Shown: positions 19,007-30,300 of the stretch, piece by piece | Layout of the letters: each line of letters starts with the position of its first letter | Position numbering within the stretch: position 1 is the first letter of the stretch | NCBI RefSeq assembly: GCF_000613285.1 | Contig: NZ_BAIN01000014.1 | Coordinates: 1-54,262 of the forward strand | From: Acetobacter papayae JCM 25143 | GTDB lineage: Bacteria; Pseudomonadota; Alphaproteobacteria; Acetobacterales; Acetobacteraceae | Direction: 5' to 3' | Length of the DNA stretch: 54,262 bases | Program-made: the position numbers and the translations under genes | The notes under the pieces: model-generated | The model's input: only the letters and a program-made list of their open reading frames with translations | The model's database searches: none | What the model was told of the DNA's origin: nothing

Positions 19007-20440
19007 TTACGGTGCGCTGGCGGACCAGCCACCGCCAAGGGCGCGGGCCAGCCGCACGGTTGAAAGGGCGCGGGCTGTCTGGGTTTTGACCAGTTCGTCC
19101 TGCGCATCAATCAGGCGCAGGCGGGCTGTCAGCACATCCTGCAAGGTCACCTGTCCCCCTTCAAACAGGCCATGGCTCATGGTCGCGGCTGTGCTGGCGG
19201 CTTGCGTGCGGGCCTGTAGGGCAGCGGCGCTGGTGTCGAGCTGGGAGCGCTGTTCGCTGGCATTTTCAATTTCGGCTAGGGCGTTCAGCAGGGTCTGGTC
19301 ATAGGCGGCCACGGCCTCATCCAGCCTGCTATCGGCCTGTGCAATCTGGGCGTGTATGCGCCCGGCGGTGAAAATGGGCAGGGTGGCGGTCAGGGCCGCC
19401 AGCCCGCCGGTGCCTGAAAGACCGGGAATGCCATCAAAACGCAGGCGGCCATCACCCCCGAAAAACTCAAGCCCAAAGCGGGGCAGAAGTTCCGTTTTGG
19501 CGCCCACAAGGCGTTGTGCCGCGGCCTCCACCATATGGCGGCGCAGCAGGATATCGGGCCGGTTGCTCAGGATGGTGCTGGGCAGCATGGCCCGTGGGGG
19601 GGCAGGGATACTGAAGGTGTCAGGCCCGGACAGGTCGGGGGCGTTATCCGGTGTGCGCCCACTCAGAATGGCCAGCCTGCGGCGGAAGGTATCATAGGCC
19701 GCAACCAGCACGGGCCGGCTGCCGCGTAGGGCTTCGATCTGGGCGCGGATGCTTTCAAGGTCGGCCTGATTGGTCTGCCCGGCCTCAAAGCGGGCGGTGG
19801 CGTAGGCCAGCAGGCTTTCGAGTGTCTGCTCGGAACGATCAAGCAGGGCAAGGCGCTGGCTGATGCCGAGCGCGCTCAGATAGCTGGAGGCGACATCGGC
19901 GGCAATGGTCATATGCGCGCCGTGCAGCAGGTCCTGCGCCGTCAGTTCCATGGCGCGGCTGGCTTTCAGGGTGGCGGTGTTGTGGCCAAAAACATCCGGC
20001 TCCCATGCAATGCCCACCCCCGCCAGATGCCCATCGGTCATGGGGTCACCCAGATTGGGGTCTATGCTGCTGGCCAGCGGAGGTGTGGCCTGCCGCCAGT
20101 TCATGCCGCCGCCCGCAATGCTGCCCGTGGCACCAATGGTTGGATACAGCGATGATTTGGCCATTTTGGTATAGGCGCGGGCCTGTTCCACCCTGTCGCG
20201 TGCCTGACGCAGCTCTGGGTTGGCGGCCAGCGCTTCTTCCACCAGCTTGGTCAGGCGCGGGTCGTGCCAGTCGGTCCACCAGTGGGTGAGGTCAACACGG
20301 CCCGCGCTGGCCTCGGCCGCTGTTCCGGCGGGAATGGTCACGTGCGAGGGCGGGATGTCCGCATGGAAGGGTGAGCAGGCGGCCAGCGCAACCGGCAGGG
20401 CAAGGACAACCGCGCGAAAGGGGAGGGGGCGAGCAGACAT
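19007..20440 (-). CDS. NodT-type outer-membrane efflux lipoprotein
   Basis: TolC-like outer-membrane channel of the export system. From ATG 20440 the 477-aa protein has a lipoprotein signal with the lipobox Cys at about residue 22 (VALAACSPF), then the two repeated efflux domains, with ELRQARDRVEQARA in the first and VQLQARTQ-type helices near the end. An earlier ATG in frame lies inside the permease gene and is rejected. It starts 7 bases after the permease stop. Known NodT relatives export drugs or aromatic compounds. Confidence 0.9.
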   Translation of the reverse strand: MSARPLPFRAVVLALPVALAACSPFHADIPPSHVTIPAGTAAEASAGRVDLTHWWTDWHDPRLTKLVEEALAANPELRQARDRVEQARAYTKMAKSSLYPTIGATGSIAGGGMNWRQATPPLASSIDPNLGDPMTDGHLAGVGIAWEPDVFGHNTATLKASRAMELTAQDLLHGAHMTIAADVASSYLSALGISQRLALLDRSEQTLESLLAYATARFEAGQTNQADLESIRAQIEALRGSRPVLVAAYDTFRRRLAILSGRTPDNAPDLSGPDTFSIPAPPRAMLPSTILSNRPDILLRRHMVEAAAQRLVGAKTELLPRFGLEFFGGDGRLRFDGIPGLSGTGGLAALTATLPIFTAGRIHAQIAQADSRLDEAVAAYDQTLLNALAEIENASEQRSQLDTSAAALQARTQAASTAATMSHGLFEGGQVTLQDVLTARLRLIDAQDELVKTQTARALSTVRLARALGGGWSASAP

Positions 20441-20447
20441 GTCGGGT

Positions 20448-21572
20448 TCAGTCCTGACGAGCAAGCATGGAGCGGAAACGCAGCAGCGCCAGTGCGAGAA
20501 ACAGCGTTGAGGCGCATAGAATGGACAAAATGGCGGGCCAGATGGTTTCAACCCCGGCCCCCCGGTAGAGAATGGCTTGTGCTATTTTGACAAACTGCGT
20601 GGTGGGCAGCACACGCACGGCCATTTGCATGATGTCGGGCATGCTCTCGATCGGGGTGGCCGCACCGGAAAGCAGATAGGCAATGGCATAGACCGGCACA
20701 GCCAGCAGGCCGAATTGCGGCATGGTGGGTGCGAAAATGGCCAGCACCATGCCCAGCGATGTGACCGAAAAAAGATAGAGGACAAGGCAGGCCGCAAACA
20801 GCAGCAAAGACCCCGCAATGGGCACCCCCAGCCACAGATGCACGACAAACCAGAGCGATGCCATGCTGGCGACAAAAATGACCGCGCCATTGGCCAGAAT
20901 TTTGGCCACGGCAATTTCACTGGCCGAAACAGGCAGCACCAGCAGGTGCTCAATGGTGCCGTGTTCGCGCTCGCGGATAACCGCGGCCCCTACAAGAATG
21001 ATCGACAGCACCGTGGCGTCGGTTACCACCTGCATGACGGCGGTAAACCAGAAGGATTCACTATTGGGGTTGAAGCGGATACGGCTTTGCGTGCGAAAGG
21101 GAAGCTGCTGCTCGGCGGGGGGAGCGTGCATAAAATGGCTGATCTGGGATAGAAAGATACGCTGGAGATACACATCTCCCAGTCCGGCCTGTGTCATGGC
21201 GGTGGCGTCAATCCGCTCCTGTATGGCGGGGCTGCGCCCGGCCAGCACATCGGCCTCGAAACGGGGCGGGATATCAATAACAAAATTGTAGGTGCCATGA
21301 TTCATGCCCGCATTTGCCGCGGCCCGGTCAGTCAGAACCGGCGGCTTGAAATAGGGCAGCAGCACCCCGGCCTTCAGTTCGCGCGACAGGGCCGAGTGGT
21401 CTTCATCAATAAACGCCACTGTTGCGTTCGAAACATCGATTTTCACGCCATCGGCCACAATGACAACGGCAAAGGAAAAGGCGAAGAGAATAAGCCCGAA
21501 CAGGATAAAATCCCTGAACAGGCTTCTGAACTCCTTGCCGCTGAGCAGTGCTACATTAACCAGCCAGCGCAT
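20448..21572 (-). CDS. yhhJ: ABC-2 transporter permease (YhhJ-like)
   Basis: Membrane subunit with an N-terminal segment, a large periplasmic loop and about five C-terminal membrane helices. It starts MRWLVNVALLSGKEFRSLFRD at ATG 21572, two bases after the RbbA stop. ABC-2 features include VGAAVIREREHGTIEHLLVLP and ATPIESMPDIMQ. At 374 aa it matches the YhhJ length as I recall it. The upstream open frame belongs to RbbA in a shifted frame. Works with RbbA and the HlyD protein. Confidence 0.88.
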   Translation of the reverse strand: MRWLVNVALLSGKEFRSLFRDFILFGLILFAFSFAVVIVADGVKIDVSNATVAFIDEDHSALSRELKAGVLLPYFKPPVLTDRAAANAGMNHGTYNFVIDIPPRFEADVLAGRSPAIQERIDATAMTQAGLGDVYLQRIFLSQISHFMHAPPAEQQLPFRTQSRIRFNPNSESFWFTAVMQVVTDATVLSIILVGAAVIREREHGTIEHLLVLPVSASEIAVAKILANGAVIFVASMASLWFVVHLWLGVPIAGSLLLFAACLVLYLFSVTSLGMVLAIFAPTMPQFGLLAVPVYAIAYLLSGAATPIESMPDIMQMAVRVLPTTQFVKIAQAILYRGAGVETIWPAILSILCASTLFLALALLRFRSMLARQD

Positions 21573-21574
21573 GG

Positions 21575-24307
21575 TCAGACATCCTGCTTGCGAAGGAGAA
21601 GGCACGCACTGCCGATATACAGGCAGGCAAATCCTACCAAGCTGCATACATGGGTATGAAAAACCGCACCCCCAGCCCCTTGGTAAAGGCCCCAAGGCTG
21701 ATAAGCTGGAACCATGTGGCGGGAAAGGCCTCGCCAAAATAATAGGGTATGCCAACAAGGGTGGATGTGGGGTAAAGCAGGCCGGAAAAATTGACAGCCG
21801 GGATAAGGCAGATAATAGCAGTGCCGAAAATGGCGGCCACCTGTGAGCGCACAAAGGTTGATATCAGCAGGCCAAAGCCGGTGCTGGCCAGAATATAGAA
21901 CAGAGCGCCAAGACTCAGCCTATGAAAGAGCCTTTCAGTGGCACGCCCAGAAGGGTGACGGATAGAAAAACCAGCGCCAGATACGACAGAATGGCCAGCC
22001 CCACATAAGGAAGCTGCTTGCCCAGCAGATACTGCCCCGTACTGGCGGGTGAGGCATACAGGTTCATAATGGAACCGATTTCCTTTTCGCGCACAACGCC
22101 CAGAGCCGTGAGCATGGTGGGAATAAGGATCAGTGCCAGCATGATAACGCCGGGGGTTATGGCGTAAATGCTGCGGAATTCCTGATTATAGGCAAAGCGC
22201 GGCACAATGCTGACAGGCATGGCCGCACTGGCTGTGGGCAGCGGGCTGGTGCGGGCCAGTTCCTGCCCGTAGCGCACCAGTGTGCCCTCGACATAAGCGC
22301 GGATATTGGCACCCAGAAAAGGCATGGCCCCGTCAATGATAATATCAAGCTCAGGCTTTCTGCCCGCGAGCATGTCACGCCCGAAATTGGCGGGAATATC
22401 AATACCCAGTGCAACCTCGCCATGTTGCAGGCGGGTCTGGAGGGTGTGCAGGTCGGGTGTTGGGGTTGTCTGCCTGAAATAGCGCGACCCGCTGAACTGC
22501 TCGGCCAGCGTGCGGCTGATCTGTGACTGATCGTGATCGATCAGGGTGTAGCGGATGGTGTTGATGTCAAAAGACACGCTATAGGCGGCAATCAGCAGCA
22601 GGCTGACCGGCCCGAGAATGGCAAAGGCAAGGCGCAGGCGGTCGCGTAGCAGCTCCACCGTTTCGCGGCGTGCGAAAGCCCAGAGACGTGAAAACCAGCG
22701 CAAAAGCGGTGGCACGGCTTTTGTGGCCTGCGGCGGTGTTTGTTCGGCAGCGGGCGTGCTGGCAACGGCCACGGTGTTTCCGGCCTGTTCCAGACAACGG
22801 ATAAACGCATCTTCCAAAGAGGTAGCCCCAGCCTGCTGGATGATTGCGGCCGGGGCGTCCATGGCCAGAACGCGGCCCTTGTCCATAAGGGAAATGCGGT
22901 CGCAGCGCATGGCCTCGTTCATGAAATGGGTGGAAACGAAAATCGTTACCTTTCCATCACGCGAGAGGCTGACAAGATGTTTCCAGAACATATCGCGCGC
23001 GGCGGGGTCCACGCCGGAGGTGGGTTCGTCCAGTATCAGAATATCGGGGTTGTTGATGCATGCCGCCGCAAGCTGGAGCCTTTGCCTGTAGCCAAGGGGC
23101 AGGCCGGTGGGGCGTTCATCCGCATGGGCGGTAAGCTCGAAATCCTCCAGCATGGTGTTGACACGTTCTGTCGCCTGCGCGGGTGAAAGCTGGAATAGTC
23201 GTGCCTGCAGCACAAGGTTCTGCCGTACACTCAGTTCTTCATACAGCGAGAAAGCCTGCGACATGTAGCCAACCCGCATGCGGGTATTCATATCGCCCGC
23301 GCTGACAGGGCGGCCAAACAGGGTGGCGCTGCCGCTGGTAATGTCGAGCAGGCCTGTGAGCATTTTCATGGTGGTGGATTTGCCGCAGCCGTTCGAGCCG
23401 AGAAAACCGAATATTTCTCCACGCCGGATACGGAAGCTGACATGATCCACCGCCGTAAAGGTGCCGAACTGGCGGGTCAGGTTTTCCGCCTCGATAACGG
23501 GGGGCGTGCCGTCATCCACATAAGGGGGAATTTCAAAACCGCTGACGGCCTGCCGGGCGGCGGCGGGCAGTAGGGAAACATAGGCGGCCTCCACACTTGT
23601 GGTGCCGGTTTTTTGCAAAACGGCCTGTGTTTCATCGCAGGCGAGAATATGCCCGTCATTCATGGCGACCAGCATGAAAAGCGATCCGCCTCATCCATAT
23701 AGGCAGTGGAAACCAGCACGGTCATGCCCGGTCGCTCGCGCCGCATCTGATCCACCAGCGCCCAGAACTGCCTGCGCGAGAGCGGGTCCACGCCGGTTGT
23801 GGGCTCGTCGAGTATCAGCAGGTCTGGCTCATGCACCAGCGCGCAGCATAGGCTGAGTTTCTGCTTCATGCCGCCAGAAAGTTTCCCCGCTGGGCGGTCA
23901 GGAAAGGGGGCAAGCCCGGTGGCGTTCAGCAGGTGGGTAATATGGGTTGCGCGGGTTCTGGCATCGAGGGCGAAAAGACAGCCAAAAAAATCGATGTTTT
24001 CGCGTACTGAAAGCGTGGGATAGAGGTTTTTGCCCAGACCCTGCGGCATAAAGGCCAGACGCGGCAGAAAAGCCTCACGCGCGGCGCGGTTGCCGATATC
24101 AACCCCTAATGTGCTGATCCGCCCGCTCTGGAGCTTGCGCACCCCCGCAATCAGCCCCAGCAGCGTGGATTTACCCACGCCATCCGGCCCGACAAGGGCG
24201 ATGGTCTGCCCCGCCGGAAGGCTGAGCGCAATATCGTGCAGAACGGTCTCACCCCCATAACGGTGAGAAACCCCGCTGACTTCAATCCCGGCTGCGGGTG
24301 CGCTCAT
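21575..24307 (-). CDS. rbbA: RbbA-type ABC fusion (two ATPases plus permease), frameshifted as read
   Basis: One polypeptide with two ABC ATPase domains followed by an ABC-2 permease. ATPase 1: GPDGVGKST, LSGGMKQKLSL, LILDEPTTGVDP. ATPase 2: GSNGCGKST, LPLGYRQRLQLAAA, LILDEPTSGVDP. The permease part contains VREKEIGSIMNLYASP. Three bases are missing: near 23676 (joining MDEADRF to MLVAMNDGHILA), near 21917 (GGCTGAG for GGCCTGAG) and near 21645 (TTGGTAGG for TTGGGTAGG). Repair gives about 911 aa, the size of RbbA/YhiH as I recall it. RbbA has been described as ribosome-associated in E. coli; with HlyD, YhhJ and NodT neighbours, export is the likelier job here. Confidence 0.87.
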
Positions 24308-24313
24308 GGTGGC

Positions 24314-25294
24314 TTACCGGCCTGTGGCCACAGTAGCGGGCCAGGGCGCATCGGGGCTGGACTGGATATAGGCCTCGCCCGTCATGCCCGCTTTGAGCAG
24401 CTTGCCATATTGTGCCTGTTCCGCCTGCGTGATGCGGAGCTTGACGCGATAGACAAGCTGTTCGCGCTCGCTCGCGGTTTCCACATATTTGGGGGTAAAC
24501 TGCGCGCTGCTGTCGATATAGGAGACTTCAGCGGCAATGGGGTTTGGCAGGCCATCGAAAACAATGCGCGCGTGGTCACCCGTTTTCAGGGTCATGACCT
24601 GAGCGGTCGGGAAAAAGACCGTCATATACGGGTCAACCGGGTCAATCAGGGCGTAAACGCGCCCGCCTGCAGGCAGCACGCTGCCCGGCTCTACCACACG
24701 GTATTCTACCCGCCCGGCCACCGGGGCGGTTATGGTCAGCTCATCCAGCGCGGCCTGCACCTCGTTTACCTGCGCCGTGGCTGCCTGTGTGGCGTGCTCG
24801 GCTTCCGCCACGGCCTGTGTGGCGGCTGTTACGGCGGCCTGTGCCGCGTCAACCGCCGTGCGGCGGCGTTGGGTTTCCATGTCCGAAATCAGGCTGCGGG
24901 CCTGCATGCTCTGCGCGTGGCGCAGTTCGTCCGTATCGAGCCGCAGGGCGGCCTGCCGGGCCGTAAGCTCCGCCTGTACCCGTTCGCGCGCGCTTGTGGC
25001 GCGTTCGCGCTGTGCAATAGCCTGCGCGTATTGCGCCTGCACGGTTGCGGTATCCTGCTGAGCCATGATCTGGCCTGCGGTAACGGTATCCCCCTCGCGC
25101 GCCATGAGCTGTATCACCCGGCCGGGATATTTGACCGCGACATCAACCCGCGTGAACTCCAGCCGGCCATTGCCATGCAGGATACCGGGTGGCAGGGCGT
25201 TCAGCGCCTCGTGGTGCCGCCAGAACAGCCCTCCTGCGAGAGCCGCCACCGCCAGCCCCCCCACCACCGCAATGCGGATAACGGCCCTTTTCAC
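24314..25294 (-). CDS. HlyD-family membrane fusion protein (YhiI-like)
   Basis: Periplasmic adaptor linking the inner-membrane ABC complex to the NodT channel. A membrane anchor at residues 5-24 is followed by the lipoyl half (FTRVDVAVKYPGRVIQLM), a long Ala/Gln/Arg-rich coiled coil (about residues 70-170) and the second lipoyl/barrel region (ITAPVAGRVEYRVVEPGSVL). The 326-aa protein is unbroken and is the first gene of the leftward export operon, 6 bases before rbbA. Confidence 0.9.
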   Translation of the reverse strand: MKRAVIRIAVVGGLAVAALAGGLFWRHHEALNALPPGILHGNGRLEFTRVDVAVKYPGRVIQLMAREGDTVTAGQIMAQQDTATVQAQYAQAIAQRERATSARERVQAELTARQAALRLDTDELRHAQSMQARSLISDMETQRRRTAVDAAQAAVTAATQAVAEAEHATQAATAQVNEVQAALDELTITAPVAGRVEYRVVEPGSVLPAGGRVYALIDPVDPYMTVFFPTAQVMTLKTGDHARIVFDGLPNPIAAEVSYIDSSAQFTPKYVETASEREQLVYRVKLRITQAEQAQYGKLLKAGMTGEAYIQSSPDAPWPATVATGR

Positions 25295-25658
25295 AACGCG
25301 CTCTCGGTAGAGGGGAAAAGAAAGGCCGTGCGGCGGGGGAGATGGGTCATTCTGCGTCTTTCCGGTGTCGTGATGGCGGAACAGCGTAGGCCTTTGCCTG
25401 ACAGGAGTCTGTATCAGGGCCCATAACAGGCGGAGGGGGCGGTTAGCATATTCGTGATACCTATGTCAAAAATATATAACAGACGTTTAAAGCTAATTAA
25501 TATAGTATTGGAAAGTAGTTTTCTGTGTTTTGTTATCGTTATGGTAACCTTTTACTCATGATCTGGATCATTGAGCGAGAAAAATTTTTGACGTAAGTGT
25601 CGAGAAATTAACGCATGCCGCTTACAATCCACAGGAATGTAAGGGCGGGGGAGCGCAT
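25295..25658 (+). promoter_or_regulatory. A+T-rich divergent intergenic region
   Basis: 364 bases between the leftward export operon and the rightward pyruvate oxidoreductase operon. There is no gene. The part from 25440 to 25620 is markedly A+T-rich against its surroundings, as expected for two divergent promoters. A TTGACG at 25588-25593 may be a -35 element for the rightward operon, though the -10 (ACGCAT region near 25611) is weak. The FNR-type palindrome is listed separately. Confidence 0.5.
25558..25571 (+). promoter_or_regulatory. FNR/FixK-type binding site
   Basis: The sequence ATGATCTGGATCAT is a perfect palindrome, ATGAT-N4-ATCAT, matching the core TGAT-N4-ATCA of the FNR/FixK consensus TTGAT-N4-ATCAA. 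Its centre is about 94 bases before the start codon of the Fe-S flavoprotein gene. With the tentative -35 at 25588 it would sit near -60, an activating position for this regulator family. It fits oxygen-limited expression of an operon that encodes an oxygen-sensitive enzyme. Confidence 0.65.
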
Positions 25659-27351
25659 ATGTCGTTGAAACTTCACGATCTTGGCCAGATCATGCAGGAA
25701 ACCACACGGCGTGGCGTTGGTAGCCGCCGCTGGCAGCATCCCGCCTATGTGTCGTTCATGCCGCCGTGCAACAATGCCTGTCCGGCGGGCGAGAACATTC
25801 AGGGCTGGCTGGCGCTGGCCCAGTCAGGCGAATACGAAGCCGCATGGCGACTGCTGACACAGGAAAACCCGCTGCCCGCCACGCATGGCCGCGCGTGCTA
25901 CCACCCGTGCGAGACTGCCTGCAATCGTGGTGAACTCGATGAGCCCGTGGCCGTGCATGCGGTAGAGCGGTTTTTGGGCGATATGGCGGTGGAAAAAGGC
26001 TGGGTGGTGGCGTGCAGCCCGCCTAGTGGCAAAAAAATTCTGGTGGTGGGGGCAGGGCCTGCGGGCATTGCCTGCGCCTATCATCTGGCGCGCAAGGGCC
26101 ATGCGGTGGAAATCCGCGATGCGTCGGAGGAGCCCGGCGGCATGATGGCTCATGGCATTCCCGCATACCGGCTGGCGCGCGAGACCCTGCGGGCGGAGCT
26201 GTCGCGCGTGCTGGCCATGCCGGGGGTAACCCTGCGCAGCAATACCCGCGTGCGCGATGTGGCGCAGGCTATGGCGGAAGGCGGGTTTGATGCGGCTTTT
26301 GTGGCTGTCGGGGCCTCGGTTGCCAATCATCTGGATGTGCCGGTCGAGGATGGGCACAGGCTGCTGAACGCCATTGATCTGTTGCACGATGTCAGTTCGG
26401 GGGCGCGCCCCCTGCTGGGCCGGGTTGTGGCGGTGATTGGTGGTGGCAACGTGCCATGGATGCCGCCCGCACGGCCCGGCGGCTGGGTGCGCGCGAGACG
26501 GTGCTGGTGTTCCGCTATGACGCCGCCCATATGGAAGCCCTGCCAGCAGAAGCGGCGGAAGCCCGCGTGGAAGGCACGAAAATCCGCTGGCTCAGTGTTG
26601 CGGAGCATTTCGGCGCAGATGGGCTGACGGTCGAAAAAGTCGTGATGAACCCGGATGGTTCCGTAACCCCCACGGGTGTTACGGAGCAGGTTGCGGCAGA
26701 TGCCGTCATTATGGCGGTGGGCCAGCATGCGGATCTTTCCCTGTTATCCGCCCTGCCGGATGTGGCGATAGCAAGGACGATACGGTGGTGGTCAACGGGC
26801 ATTTCATGACCGGGCATGCCGGTATTTTCGCTGGAGGAGACTGCATCGGTGGTGCACGCACCATGACAGCGGCCACCGGCCACGGCAAACGCGCAGCCCG
26901 CGAAATTGATGCGTATCTGTATGGTCAGGCATGGGAGCACCCACCCACACCACCGCTGGTGACATTCGATATGCTGCATCTGCCTGATTACATGGATGCC
27001 ACCCGCACCCCGCAGCCCGAACAACCTCTTGCCGCCCGTACGGATTTTAGCGAGGTGGTGGCCGGGTTTGACGCACCACAGGCCCGGCGCGAGGCTGCGC
27101 GCTGCCTGTCCTGTGGAAACTGTTATGAGTGCGACAACTGTTTTGCCGCCTGCCCTGAGCAGGCGATTACGCGCCGGGGGCCGGGGCGGGGGTACGAGGT
27201 ATCGCTTGATCTGTGCTCGGGCTGTGCGGCCTGCGCGGAACAATGCCCGTGCCACGCCATAGACATGGTGGCCGAACCGCAGAACCAGCCTGCGCCTGTG
27301 GGCAGTCTGGGCGAGCCACTGGCTCCTGCACGTTTCAGGGTCAGGGCATGA
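25659..27351 (+). CDS. GltD-like NAD(P)-binding Fe-S flavoprotein with ferredoxin tail, frameshifted as read
   Basis: Flavin oxidoreductase of the glutamate-synthase small-subunit type. It has an N-terminal Cys motif (PPCNNACPAGENIQ, about residue 35, plus CYHPCETACNR), an FAD fold (ILVVGAGPAGIACAYHLA), an NAD(P) fold (AVIGGGNVAMDAARTARRLG, repaired), and a C-terminal two-cluster ferredoxin domain (CLSCGNCYECDNCFAACP and CSGCAACAEQCP). Two bases are missing: near 26450 (GTGCCATGG for GTGGCCATGG) and near 26773 (ATAGCAAGG for ATAGGCAAGG); repair gives about 564 aa. No large glutamate-synthase subunit is present. Its coupling (ATGA) to PFOR suggests electron transfer between NAD(P) and PFOR (inference). 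Confidence 0.83.
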
Positions 27352-30300
27352 TGGGGGGCGGGATGATGAACACCAACACCACACAGGCAGGTTCGCTCCC
27401 TAGTGCGGCTTCCGCTGCTTCGACACCCCCCGGCTCAACGCAGCCCAGTGCCGCCGATAACGCGGCAGCTCCTACCAGTGCTACGGATGCACAGGCCGTA
27501 ACCACCACTATCGACGGCAATACGGCTGTGGCCCATATCGCCTACAGGGTGAACGAGGTCTGCGCGATTTTTCCCATTACCCCGTCTTCTCCCATGGCGG
27601 AACTGGCGGATGTGTGGGCGGCGCAGGGTATTGCCAATCTATGGGGGGCGGTGCCGGTCGTGCAGGAAATGCAGGCCGAAGGCGGGGCTGCGGGCTGCGT
27701 GCATGGGGCGGTGCAGAGCGGCGCGCTGACAACCACCTTCACCGCATCGCAGGGGCTCATGCTTATGATCCCCAACATGTACAAGATCGCGGGGGAGCTC
27801 ACCTCCACCGTCTTTCATGTAGCGGCGCGCGCGCTGGCGGCAGGGGCTTCCTCCATTTTTGGCGATCATCAGGATATCATGGCCGTGCGCCAGACAGGCT
27901 TTGCCCTGCTGGGTGCCTCCAGCGTGCAGGAAGGGCATGACCTTGCCGTTATCGCACAGGCGGCCACCTTGCGCGCCCGTGTGCCTTTTATCCATTTTAC
28001 CGATGGTTTTCGCACATCGCACGAATACAACACGCTCTCTATCCTGCCGGATGCGACAATCCGCGCCATGATCGACGATGAGCTTGTTTATGCCCACCGT
28101 GCCCGCGCTCTCAGCCCGGATCATCCGTTCATTCGGGGGACATGGCAGAACCCCGATACGTATTTCCAAACCCGCGAGGCTGTCAGCCCCTATTACGCCA
28201 AGGCTCCCGCTATTGTGCAGGAGGCCATGGACCGTTTTGCGGGCCTGACCGGGCGGCAGTACAGCCTGTTCCGCTACGATGGCCCGCAGGATGCCGAGCA
28301 TGTTGTGGTGTCCATGGGCTCGGGGGCGGAGGTCGTGCGCGAAACCGCCCTGTGGCTGAACGCGCAGGGCAAGGCGGATCAGCCCCGACTGGGGGCGTTG
28401 CAGGTGCTGCTGTACCGTCCGTTCTCGGCGGAGCATTTTCTGGCGGCCCTGCCCCCCGGTGTAAAGGCCATAGCTGTTCTGGACCGCACCAAGGAGCCGG
28501 GAGCCCCGGCGGAACCGCTGCTGGCCGATGTGCTGAGCGTGCTGGCTGAAGCCGTGGCCGATGGCAGGCTGGAGCGCATGCCGCGCGTGATCGGTGGCCG
28601 GTATGGGCTGTCCTCGCGCGATTTCCACCCCGGTATGGCGCGCGCGGTGTTTGATGAACTGGCCCGCCCCAAACCGCGCAACCACTTTACCGTGGGGCTG
28701 GTGGATGATGTGTCGCATTCCAGCCTCGATTATGATGACACGCTGGATATCGAACCCGCAGGCACGACACGCTGCCTGTTTTTCGGTCTGGGTGCGGATG
28801 GCACGGTGGGGGCCAACAAGAACAGCGTGGAAATTCTGGGCAACCAGCCCGGTCGCTACGCGCAGGCTTATTTTGATTACGACTCCCATAAATCCGGGGC
28901 GGAAACCGCCTCGCATCTGCGGTTTGGCGCGGCCCCTATCCGCGCGCCCTATCTGGTGCGGCATGCTGATTTCGTGGCCTGCCACAAGTTCGAATTCCTG
29001 TTCCGGCGCGATGTGCTGGGGGCTGCGAAGGAAGGCGGTATTTTCCTGCTCAACAGCCCCTACGGCCCCGATGAGGTCTGGGACCGCCTGCCACGCCGCG
29101 TGCAGGAGCAGATCATAACCCGCAGGCTGTCGTTTTACGTGATCGATGCCTCAGCCGTGGCGCAGCGCGTGGGGCTTGGCCCACGGGTCAACACCATTCT
29201 GCAGACCTGCTTTTTCCATCTCTCCAATGTGCTGCCAGCGGATGAGGCCATCCGCCAGATCAAGGCGTTTATCCAGAAATCCTACGGCGACAAGGGCCCG
29301 CGCATTGTCGAGCTGAACAACGCGGCGGTGGATGCCGCAGTGGCTGCACTGCATGCCGTGCCGGTGCCTGCGCAGGCAACCGGCACCGTGGCCATGCCAC
29401 CAGTCGTGCCAGCGGATGCCCCGGCTTTCGTGCGCGAGGTTACGGGCGAGATCATGGCCGGGCGGGGAGATATGATTCCCGTCAGCCGCATGCCGGTTGA
29501 TGGAACATTCCCCGGTGGCACCACGCAGTATGAAAAACGCAATATCGCGCTGGAGGTACCGCTCTGGGACCCCGAAACCTGTATCCAGTGTGGCCAGTGC
29601 AGCATTGTCTGCCCGCATAGCGTTATTCGCGCCAAAACTTATGAGGCCGCCCGGCTTGAAAACGCGCCGGGCAGTTTCAAGTCAGCCCCGGTCAATGCAC
29701 GAGGCTACCCTGATTCCCTGTTTACCCTGCAATTCTATGTGGAAGACTGCACGGGTTGTGGGGTGTGTGTGGAAAACTGCCCCGCTATTGCACAGGATGG
29801 GCAGACCCGTGCCATCAATATGGGTGAAAAACTGCCTATCTTGCAAACAGAACGCGAAAACATCCAGTTTTTTGAAACCATTCCTCAGATGGATCGCCGC
29901 CGGGTCAATGCGGCCAATGTGCGCGGCGTGCAGTTTCTTGAACCTCTGTTCGAGTTCAGCGGGGCCTGCGGCGGTTGTGGCGAGGCACCCTATCTCAAGC
30001 TGATTTCGCAGCTTTTTGGCGATCGGCTGCAAATTGCCAATGCCACGGGGTGCTCCTCCATTTTCGCCGGCAATACTCCCGCCCACCCGTGGAAAGCTAA
30101 TGCGCAGGGGCGTGGGGTAGCGTGGTCCAACTCCTTGTTTGAGGATAATGCCGAGTTCGGTCTGGGCTTTCGCCTTGCCATAGACCAGCAGACCGAACTG
30201 GCGCATGCGCTCTCACGTAAACTGTCTGACAGAATAGGTCAGGATCTGGTTTCTGCCCTGCTGGATGCGCCACAGCGCACGGAATCCGAGTTCGATCTCC

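Noticed and set aside
27639-28985. 448-codon minus-strand frame
   Set aside because: Antisense to the PFOR gene, whose motifs are unambiguous. Composition artefact.
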